In this document: piece by piece, positions 8,132-13,135 of the stretch | Position numbering within the stretch: the first letter of the stretch is position 1 | Layout: the number at the start of each line of letters is the position of its first letter | DNA from: Candidatus Bathyarchaeota archaeon | GTDB taxonomy: Archaea; Thermoproteota; Bathyarchaeia; TCS64; B23 | Assembly (NCBI GenBank): GCA_029259285.1 | Contig: JAPDJB010000113.1 | Coordinates: 1-22,250, forward strand | DNA: 22,250 nucleotides | Reading direction: 5' to 3' | Translations under genes and position numbers: made by a program | The notes under the pieces: generated by a model | The model's input: the letters and a program-made list of their open reading frames with translations, nothing else | Databases searched by the model: none | Told to the model about the DNA's origin: nothing

Positions 8132-8659
8132 CTATATCACCTCCTCACCCTTCTCCCCGAGGAGGAGGATGGCTAGCTCCCTCGTCACCTCCTCAGGCCT
8201 CTTGGCGTAGAGATCATAGGAGACGGAGGGATCTCTCCTCACAACATATAGGCAGTTCCAACGCCCCTCCTGGCAGACCTTGACGCATTGGGGGTCGCCG
8301 TCGCAGAGGTCGCAGATCAGGGCGTAGCTCTCCGTCGGATGGATGTGTGGAACCCTCCCAGGGCAGGCATCGACGCAGACTCCACAGCCCGTGCATCTCT
8401 CCCTATCGACAACCACCCTCTTCAGCTTCTCATCTATGGAGATTGCGTCGACGGGGCAGGCCTCAACGCAGGCGGGGTTGTCGCACTGGGCGCAGAGGTG
8501 GGGCACCTCCAGCCCTGGAACAAGCATGAAAACCCTAATCCTAGAGGCCTCAGGCCATATACGGCCCTCATGGTGTAGGCTGCAGGCGATTTCACAACGT
8601 CGACAGCCGCTGCACTTGGCGTAGTCCCTCATTATCCAGATGGGTCCTTCCACGCTCAA
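8132..8659 (-). CDS. Polyferredoxin-type electron-transfer subunit, four [4Fe-4S] clusters
   Basis: A 175-residue iron-sulfur protein with 16 Cys in four groups: C16-SGCRRCEIAC26 (CX2CX2CX3C), CAQCDNPACVEACP (CX2CX4CX3C), CTGCGVCVDACP (CX2CX2CX3C) and CDLCDGDPQCVKVC (CX2CX5CX3C). This DMSO-reductase-beta/HycB-like layout fits four [4Fe-4S] clusters, as in AOR partner subunits (AorA, WOR5 small subunit, YdhY type). It probably relays electrons from the AOR directly downstream to ferredoxin or another acceptor in the cytoplasm; no Tat or Sec signal is visible. The start is taken as TTG at 8659 because the TATA box at 8688-8698 puts transcription start near 8666; an ATG at 8632 that keeps all Cys is an alternative. 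First gene of the AOR operon. Confidence 0.88.
   Translation of the reverse strand: MSVEGPIWIMRDYAKCSGCRRCEIACSLHHEGRIWPEASRIRVFMLVPGLEVPHLCAQCDNPACVEACPVDAISIDEKLKRVVVDRERCTGCGVCVDACPGRVPHIHPTESYALICDLCDGDPQCVKVCQEGRWNCLYVVRRDPSVSYDLYAKRPEEVTRELAILLLGEKGEEVI
8136..8144 (-). promoter_or_regulatory. Perfect Shine-Dalgarno site inside the polyferredoxin 3' end
   Basis: GGAGGTGAT lies in the last codons of the polyferredoxin gene (…GAG GTG ATA TAG), four bases before TTG at 8131. It fixes the TTG as the AOR start and indicates translational coupling of the two subunits. Confidence 0.75.
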
Positions 8660-8960
8660 CCCTGATTGAAGACCTCACTCTCGAAGAGTATATAAAACCT
8701 AAGTGTGTTGGAAACCCCATTCATCTCAATGGCCCCATCTACGCGGTTCCAAACCTCATCGAATACTGGAGGATAGACCCAGATGCCGGAGCTACAGGCC
8801 TCCTCACACCCCTGGAGAAGCATGAAGACCCTGAGAGGCTTCGAGGAGGAATTAATTCCTCCTAAAGACGAAGATACAATACCTAAGAACAAGACCCTAC
8901 TGGGAAGAGAGCGGCAGAAGACCAAGAGATTGAGAGCAAGCGATCCATAGTAACCTTCAA
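8660..8960 (-). pseudogene. Probable decayed polyferredoxin copy
   Basis: This stretch of about 310 bases between the polyferredoxin gene and tRNA-Gln has no convincing intact gene. Read on the minus strand, an open frame contains SKPLRVFMLLQGCEEAC and later VDGAIEMNG. These align in order with SRIRVFMLVPGLE…C and PVDAISIDE of the neighbouring polyferredoxin, and the DNA around 8811-8835 matches that around 8512-8536 closely (CCTGGA, AAGCATGAA and ACCCT blocks in register). Almost all cluster cysteines are missing, so it cannot make the clusters. I read it as a degraded duplicate of the upstream half of the polyferredoxin. The frame runs back into the tRNA, so no credible start exists. The alternative is chance similarity. 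Confidence 0.4.
8688..8698 (-). promoter_or_regulatory. TATA box of the polyferredoxin-AOR operon
   Basis: On the minus strand the sequence reads TTTTATATAC, centred near 8693 and about 34 bases before the TTG at 8659. This predicts a transcript start near 8666 and a very short leader. It is the best promoter match upstream of the three-gene operon. Confidence 0.6.
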
Positions 8961-8970
8961 TAGGCTTACG

Positions 8971-9044
8971 TAGCCCGGGGGAGATTCGAACTCCCGTCGA
9001 GGGGTCCAAAGCCCCCCATCCTTGTCCAGCTAGACGACCGGGCT
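8971..9044 (-). tRNA. tRNA-Gln (anticodon UUG)
   Basis: A 74-nt intronless tRNA on the minus strand. The 7-bp acceptor stem AGCCCGG/CCGGGCT, the anticodon stem GGGGG/CCCCT (one G-U) enclosing the 7-base loop CTTTGGA, and the T arm GGGAG-TTCGAAT-CTCCC are all intact, followed by discriminator A. With U33 and G37 in place the anticodon is UUG, which reads CAA (Gln). The 3' CCA is not encoded and must be added. The 5' end at 9044 lies 28 bases after a TATA element. Because archaea commonly charge this tRNA with Glu and amidate it, it would be a GatDE substrate; this is general knowledge and not visible here. Confidence 0.92.
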
Positions 9045-9070
9045 TCAAGATAGACCTCTTTGATGGAGTG

Positions 9071-9079
9071 CTATATACT
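9071..9079 (-). promoter_or_regulatory. TATA box for tRNA-Gln
   Basis: AAGTATATAG on the minus strand lies about 30 bases before the tRNA 5' end, the usual distance for an archaeal stable-RNA promoter. It is the only such element in the 46-base gap to the methyltransferase gene. Confidence 0.55.
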
Positions 9080-9090
9080 TTAGGGAACTG

Positions 9091-9708
9091 TTAAGTTGGC
9101 TTTAACTCTGCTTTCAGCACCCTGTATCCGCCGCCCTTTGCGAGGACGGTATAGCCTCCATACTGTTTTTCGAGGAGGGATGCGAGAGCTTTACCGCCTT
9201 TAGCCCATCTTACGACGAGTTGTATGGAGCCTCCGATCTTTAGATGTCTCTTAGCCTCCTCCACGAGGGGCTTCACAACTCTCTTGAAGCCCGCTGAGAA
9301 GGGTGGATTGCTGAGTATTACGTCGAACCTCCGACCCTTGAGGGGTTCATAGAGGTGTCCTTGGAGTATCCTCACATTCCCGACGCCGTTCCTCCTGGCG
9401 TTCTCCCTGGCGAGGGTGACGGCTCTCTCGTTCACGTCGACCATCCAGACCTGGAGTTTAGGTCTGAACTTGGCTGCTGCTATCCCTATGGGGCCGTAGC
9501 CGCATCCGACGTCGAGGGCTGCGCCCCTCTCAGGGAGCTCCATGGATTCTATGAAGAGCCTTGTCCCAGGGTCTATGCGCCTTCGGGAGAAGACTCCTGA
9601 GGCTGTGATGAACTCGAATTCGATGTCTCTAAGCCTACATCTTATGAGGGCGAGCCTCATCTTCGAGAAGGGCCTCTCAACATAGTAGTGCTCCAACGGG
9701 CTCACCAC
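9091..9708 (-). CDS. Class I SAM-dependent methyltransferase, RsmC/RlmG-like (probable N2-guanine RNA methyltransferase)
   Basis: A 205-residue methyltransferase. SAM motif I is LDVGCGYGPIG (residues 65-75), the acidic motif II residue is D91 in MVDVNERA, and motif IV is SNPPF (133-137), the NPPF/Y signature of enzymes that methylate exocyclic amino groups of guanine or adenine. N-terminal HYYVERPFSKMR and FITASGVFSRRRID are typical of the short archaeal RsmC-like group (as in the M. jannaschii MJ0882 protein). The likely target is rRNA or tRNA guanine. The GTG start at 9708 overlaps the TGA stop of cbf5 (ATGTGGTGA), so the two are co-translated; a link to RNA modification is supported by that pairing. 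Confidence 0.85.
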   Translation of the reverse strand: MVSPLEHYYVERPFSKMRLALIRCRLRDIEFEFITASGVFSRRRIDPGTRLFIESMELPERGAALDVGCGYGPIGIAAAKFRPKLQVWMVDVNERAVTLARENARRNGVGNVRILQGHLYEPLKGRRFDVILSNPPFSAGFKRVVKPLVEEAKRHLKIGGSIQLVVRWAKGGKALASLLEKQYGGYTVLAKGGGYRVLKAELKPT

Positions 9709-10712
9709 ATTCGGGGGTAGACTCCCCGTGGCATCAAGACCCTCATCGGGGTGGCTGCGATCCCCCTCTCCGCCTCCAGCATCTCCTCCGTCGACATCTC
9801 AGCCCTCATCAGGGCGACGGCCTCCCCCTTCATGGTCATCACAGCCACCATCGAGCCCTTCCTGATGCCGGATTCAAGCTGCAGTATGCCTGGCACTGCG
9901 AGGTAGGCCCCTGAGCAGAGGGCCTCGACGGCTGAGTCCCTAACCCAGATCTTCGGCAGCAGCCTCAGGGCGTCCTCCATGGGGTGGATAAGCTTCCTAA
10001 GCCTCTCCTCATCACCCTCCTCCCTCAATAGGGTGAGGGCGTCAGCGAGGTCGTAGAGGGTGACGATGTCATGCTCCGTGAAGGGCCCACTCCGGATCCG
10101 CCTAAGCTCATGCATGTGGGCTCCGCAGCCGAGGAGTTCGCCGACGTCGTAGCAGAGCTTCCTGATGTAGGTTCCACTCTCACAGGCGACCTTGAATAGC
10201 CAGTTCCTGCCGTCGCCCTCTAGGTATTCTATCCGGTAGATGGTTCTGGTTCTGAGCCTACGCTTAACCGAAGACCTGACCGGAGGCCTCTGATAGATGC
10301 GGCCCTCGAAGAGCTTTAGGGTCTCGATGATCAGATGCTCATCCACCTCATCGTGGGTTCTCATGACGCAGACATACTCCTTACCGGCTGAGAGCAGGGC
10401 CTGAACCACCTTTGTCGCATCCTCCAGGGCTATGGGGAGGACTCCCGTCACCTTCGGGTCGAGGGTTCCGCCGTGTCCAGCCTTGTCGAGACCCATCATA
10501 CGTTTAACCCAGGTGACAACCTCATGGCTCGTCGGCCCAGGGGGCTTGTCGAGATTTATGATGCCAAACCGTATGTGATCCCTCAGCGGCCTCCTGTCAG
10601 GTGGGCATCCATACTCGGGATCCGTCTCCTCTACGGCTTTGATGTGGACGGTGCGCTCAATCTCCCAGGGGGGGGTGACAACCATACCCGATATGAATTG
10701 GGTTGAGGCCAT
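9702..10712 (-). CDS. cbf5: H/ACA RNP and tRNA pseudouridine synthase Cbf5 (TruB/dyskerin family)
   Basis: A 336-residue archaeal Cbf5, which isomerises uridine to pseudouridine in rRNA under H/ACA guide RNAs with Nop10, Gar1 and L7Ae, and can modify tRNA U55 without a guide. The TruB core begins at GIINLDKPPGPTSHEV (50-65); the catalytic Asp is D85 in GHGGTLDPKVTG, the same number as in Pyrococcus Cbf5. RPPVRSSVKRR and ESGTYIRKLCYDVG mark the active-site wall. The C-terminal 80 residues (WVRDSAVEALCSGAYLAVPGI onward) form a PUA domain for ACA-box binding. The ATG at 10712 comes five Ts after a hairpin; an internal ATG at 10685 is a second candidate. Overlaps the downstream methyltransferase. 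Confidence 0.93.
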   Translation of the reverse strand: MASTQFISGMVVTPPWEIERTVHIKAVEETDPEYGCPPDRRPLRDHIRFGIINLDKPPGPTSHEVVTWVKRMMGLDKAGHGGTLDPKVTGVLPIALEDATKVVQALLSAGKEYVCVMRTHDEVDEHLIIETLKLFEGRIYQRPPVRSSVKRRLRTRTIYRIEYLEGDGRNWLFKVACESGTYIRKLCYDVGELLGCGAHMHELRRIRSGPFTEHDIVTLYDLADALTLLREEGDEERLRKLIHPMEDALRLLPKIWVRDSAVEALCSGAYLAVPGILQLESGIRKGSMVAVMTMKGEAVALMRAEMSTEEMLEAERGIAATPMRVLMPRGVYPRMW

Positions 10713-10737
10713 AAAAAGTTGGAGCTAACCCTCCAAC
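10713..10737 (-). terminator. Hairpin plus T-tract directly before cbf5
   Basis: On the minus strand GTTGGAG and CTCCAAC form a perfect 7-bp stem around the loop GGTTAG, followed at once by TTTTT and the ATG of cbf5. The stem includes the stop codon of the upstream gene. It looks like an intrinsic-type terminator or attenuator between the 272-aa protein gene and cbf5, although archaeal termination depends mostly on the T-tract. Alternatively it modulates cbf5 translation. Confidence 0.5.
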
Positions 10738-11543
10738 TCCTTATACTTACAGTTGGCCCAGCATTCGCTGCAGCTCATCGTCCTCGTCCTCAGCGGGGGC
10801 TCACCCTTGATCTCCAATAGCAGCTCATAGGTCTCCCTCACAGCCCTCTCATCCCCCTCGATGATGAAGGTCTTGGAGCCCTCACCGCCGTCTATGCCGC
10901 CGCCCCCTATCGGTGTGGCCTCGACGCCTGTCAGCAGCCTGAAGGCCTCTATCTCAGTGACGACCTCGCCGTGGACGATCATGAGGCCTACGGGCATGCC
11001 CAGTGAGATGTCCACTCGACCTATACCTGTTCTCGCCGCCACATCCTCCAGGGGGTAGGGAACCAGCTTCTCGAGGCCTGCGGCGATGATGAAGTGCACC
11101 CCCTTCGCTGCGAGGTAGCCTATGGCTGCACCTATTGTTCCACCCTTTGGGGAGCCGAGGAAGATGGCTGCAGAGCCATAGGGGTCGATGGCGTTCGCCC
11201 CCTTTATGAAGACATCATCCGAATCCATCTGCTCCAGAATGGCGATCAACTCTTCGAGGCCCATCGTCTTCACTTCGCCGTGGTCGATGACGTGGTAGCG
11301 GCCTCGGCCTTTAGGGTCGGTGACGCAGCATCCCCTGGCTGTGACGACGCCTGCTGTGAACATCCCCTTATCGATTTTGACGGCGAGGAGCTCCTCTAGG
11401 ACGTAGCCAGTTGTCGTGCTGGTGGCTATGGCTATGATGCCCTCCCTCATGGCCCTCTGGACGGCTTCCATCTTGGCTATGGCCTTCCCTATCAGCCGCT
11501 TCCCCTCAGCGGGTGTCAGGGTGACCTGTAGCAGCATCCCCAT
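10725..11543 (-). CDS. Conserved-looking archaeal protein of unknown function with C-terminal CxxCxxxC
   Basis: I do not recognise this 272-residue protein. It is soluble and rich in glycine loops: FIKGANAIDPYG, then GSPKGGTIGAAIGYLAAKG, then GLEKLVPYPLEDVA and GVEATPIGGGGIDGGEGS, which suggest a nucleotide- or cofactor-binding fold. An early GCCVTDPKGRGRYHVIDHGE holds paired cysteines and histidines. The last 20 residues carry C258, C261 and C265 (CSECWANC), which could bind a metal or a [4Fe-4S] cluster. The ATG at 11543 has AGGGG about nine bases upstream. It is followed by cbf5 after a hairpin, so co-transcription is uncertain. The clean composition and ordered motifs mark it as a genuine gene. 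Confidence 0.65.
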   Translation of the reverse strand: MGMLLQVTLTPAEGKRLIGKAIAKMEAVQRAMREGIIAIATSTTTGYVLEELLAVKIDKGMFTAGVVTARGCCVTDPKGRGRYHVIDHGEVKTMGLEELIAILEQMDSDDVFIKGANAIDPYGSAAIFLGSPKGGTIGAAIGYLAAKGVHFIIAAGLEKLVPYPLEDVAARTGIGRVDISLGMPVGLMIVHGEVVTEIEAFRLLTGVEATPIGGGGIDGGEGSKTFIIEGDERAVRETYELLLEIKGEPPLRTRTMSCSECWANCKYKELEG

Positions 11544-11576
11544 AGAGTTGACCCCTGAGGATTAAATTGTTCCGCC

Positions 11577-12377
11577 TTATGCCTCGAACTCCCCCTCGGC
11601 GAGGGCCTCGGCGAGTATGTCTCCGAAGTCCGTCAGCTTGATGGCCTTCATCTTCGCCCCCTTCTCACTCTCTATGAGTCCCTTAAGCTCAAGCCTCTGA
11701 ACGATTCGGCTGAAGCGGTTTCTCAGCGTCGAGGTCGCCTCATCGTATCCGAACCATCTTATGACCTCGCTGATGGATCCCGCTCGGCCTCCATGCTCCC
11801 TCAGGAGGACGAGCAGCCTCTTCTCCATCTCCCATTCACGCTCCTCATACTTAGTCCTCGGCTCAAGCCTGTAGCCTGGCAGCCTGATCTCTATTGGCTC
11901 AAGGCTGGGCTGATTTCTGGCCCTTTCAAACCACTCCTCAAACTCCTTCTCGCCGATCCTCCCCCGAACATACCAGGCAGGCCTCCTCGATGGAACGGTG
12001 TAGACCCTCGTATTCCTGAACATGAGGGCGACGGTCAGGGCGACCCCCTGAGCTACGTTTGTCGCTGAGGTGATGTCGATTAGAACCTCCTCCCCCTCAT
12101 CCCTCGCCCTGGAGACGATGCCATAGAGCTTCTTAAACACATCCTTATGATCCATCGGGTCGTAGCCAACCATTATCGGGTCTAGGATCTCCAGCCTCCT
12201 CCTCAAATCCTCGGCGTTCCTCCTCGACATATAGGAGAAGACGGCGGTCTCATCCTCAGCCTCCACGTTGCTGTAGAGGAGGTAGAGCCGGGTGATCCCC
12301 ATACGTCGACTCCAATACCTAACGCCGTCGAAGGGCCTCTGGAGATAGTTGCCCACAAGACAGATGATGACGGTCAA
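11577..12377 (-). CDS. CARF-like domain/winged-helix regulator (HFX_2341/DUF6293-like)
   Basis: A 266-residue protein. The N-terminal half is Rossmann-like and resembles CARF-superfamily sensors: LVGNYLQRPFDGVRYW, then LYLLYSN, and the ligand-loop-like VLIDITSATNVAQGVALTVAL and RVYTVPSRRPAWY. The C-terminal third (from about residue 185) is a winged helix: EMEKRLLVLLREHGG…ISEVIRWFG…LRNRFSRIVQRLELKGLIES. This matches the archaeal HFX_2341-type transcription regulators. CARF domains commonly bind cyclic oligoadenylate or other nucleotides; whether this one does is unknown. The start is TTG at 12377 with GGAGGTG five bases upstream. It follows the 80-aa winged-helix gene by 33 bases. No CRISPR or cas gene is in the window. 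Confidence 0.75.
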   Translation of the reverse strand: MTVIICLVGNYLQRPFDGVRYWSRRMGITRLYLLYSNVEAEDETAVFSYMSRRNAEDLRRRLEILDPIMVGYDPMDHKDVFKKLYGIVSRARDEGEEVLIDITSATNVAQGVALTVALMFRNTRVYTVPSRRPAWYVRGRIGEKEFEEWFERARNQPSLEPIEIRLPGYRLEPRTKYEEREWEMEKRLLVLLREHGGRAGSISEVIRWFGYDEATSTLRNRFSRIVQRLELKGLIESEKGAKMKAIKLTDFGDILAEALAEGEFEA

Positions 12378-12410
12378 ACATCCACCTCCATAACAAAAAT
12401 CTGAGACAAT

Positions 12411-12650
12411 CTAAACATCTCCCAGATATTCCTTAATCCTCTCATAATCACCTATCATAAAGAGTTTATGCGTCCTAGTACCCTTACACTTAAGCAAATC
12501 CAAGGCATACAATGCAGCCAAGAACCCAGATAACCAATTTCTGCCGACGCCAATAGCCCTCTCAATATCAGTTATAGATGCAATCGATTCCTTTTTAAGC
12601 AGGCTAATCACTTCTTTTAAAACGGCATGAGGATTATCGGTTCCAACCAT
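12411..12650 (-). CDS. Small winged-helix DNA-binding protein
   Basis: A 79-residue protein with the helix-turn-helix pattern VLKEVISLLKKESIASITDIERAIGVGRNWLSGFLAALYALDLLKCKG, then a short wing with HKLFMIGDY. Such one-domain proteins act as local repressors or activators. The ATG at 12650 is preferred over TTG at 12653 because GAGGTGA lies six bases upstream. It is clearly more AT-rich than the flanking genes, which suggests a different history or recent acquisition. Its promoter region contains a palindromic site repeated at the divergent RNR operon, making it a candidate autorepressor and regulator of nrdD. It probably forms an operon with the CARF-like gene downstream. Confidence 0.65.
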   Translation of the reverse strand: MVGTDNPHAVLKEVISLLKKESIASITDIERAIGVGRNWLSGFLAALYALDLLKCKGTRTHKLFMIGDYERIKEYLGDV

Positions 12651-12671
12651 CAAGATTCACCTCACATTCCC

Positions 12672-12690
12672 GCAAATTTGCATGCATGTA
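12672..12690. repeat. Operator-like site A
   Basis: Contains the palindrome GCAAATTTGC followed by the overlapping palindrome TGCATGCA and TGTA. The 14-mer CAAATTTGCATGCA (12673-12686) recurs exactly at 12840-12853, and ATGCATGTA (12682-12690) recurs at 12829-12837. The site overlaps the predicted transcription start of the small winged-helix gene, as expected for a repressor operator. Confidence 0.5.
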
Positions 12691-12828
12691 TAGGTGCAGC
12701 CTCATTCCTAAATAGAGGTGCGAAAACTCTGCTTAAAAAAATTCCTGTAATGAAGTTAGGGAAGATGATTAGAAATGAAAGGAGAAAATGCTTATTTTAG
12801 AAGTTCGCCTCCTAGTTATCTTGCCGTT

Positions 12829-12857
12829 ATGCATGTAAACAAATTTGCATGCAAGGG
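12829..12857. repeat. Operator-like site B
   Basis: Second copy of the motif, with ATGCATGTA first and then CAAATTTGCATGCA extended to the palindrome TTGCATGCAA. It lies in the short leader predicted for the glutaredoxin-nrdD transcript, 15-43 bases before the ATG at 12872. Site A holds the same two words in fused form. Confidence 0.5.
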
Positions 12858-12871
12858 ACGGTGGGCTATAG

Positions 12872-13135
12872 ATGACTGAAAAAGTAAGGGTTTACACCCT
12901 CCCTCATTGCCCCCTCTGTGAGAAGTTGAAGGCGAGGTTGAAGGAGTTGAGTGTTGAGTTTGAGGAGGTTCCCTTCGACACCGATGTTCAGGTGGAGTTG
13001 ATTATGAGGAATGTCTTTGGGAATCCGCCGATTTTAGAGGTGGGTTCTAGGGTTGCCTCCTCTGAGGAGTTGTTTGAGGAGGAGGTTTTGAGGGAGGGTG
13101 AGCTTAGGGAGGTTTTGGGCTTTGAGGAGGGGTAG
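12872..13135 (+). CDS. Glutaredoxin-like (NrdH-type) thiol protein
   Basis: An 87-residue thioredoxin-fold protein with the start VRVYTLPHCPLCEKLK, whose C-P-L-C pair is the redox-active site of glutaredoxin/NrdH-like proteins. VQVELIMRNVFGNPPILEVGSRVASSEEL contains the cis-Pro segment (NPPIL) and the end of the fold. Its stop codon lies inside the start region of nrdD, so it is co-expressed with the anaerobic RNR. It may supply reducing equivalents to NrdD, though some class III enzymes use formate and others use thioredoxin or glutaredoxin; the adjacency argues for the thiol route. It is the first gene after the AT-rich regulatory region. Confidence 0.8.
   Translation: MTEKVRVYTLPHCPLCEKLKARLKELSVEFEEVPFDTDVQVELIMRNVFGNPPILEVGSRVASSEELFEEEVLREGELREVLGFEEG

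Larger units (their letters stand above)
12651..12871. promoter_or_regulatory. Divergent AT-rich regulatory region, winged-helix gene and RNR operon
   Basis: A 221-base AT-rich intergenic stretch between divergent genes with no coding potential I can support. A minus-strand TATA candidate CTATTTAG (12708-12715) predicts a start near 12684 for the winged-helix gene. A plus-strand candidate CTTATTTTAG (12791-12800) predicts a start near 12822 for the glutaredoxin-nrdD operon. Two copies of a palindrome-containing motif lie at or just after these predicted starts. Confidence 0.5.

Noticed and set aside
8656..9048. A 130-codon minus-strand open frame as an intact gene.
   Set aside because: Its first 26 codons are the tRNA-Gln gene itself, and it has lost the cysteines of the family it resembles; treated as a pseudogene remnant instead.
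12751..12790. Possible C/D-box small RNA (ATGATTAG and ATGA words) in the nrdD upstream region.
   Set aside because: The C box lacks the required TGATGA core, and no matching D box at the right spacing was found.
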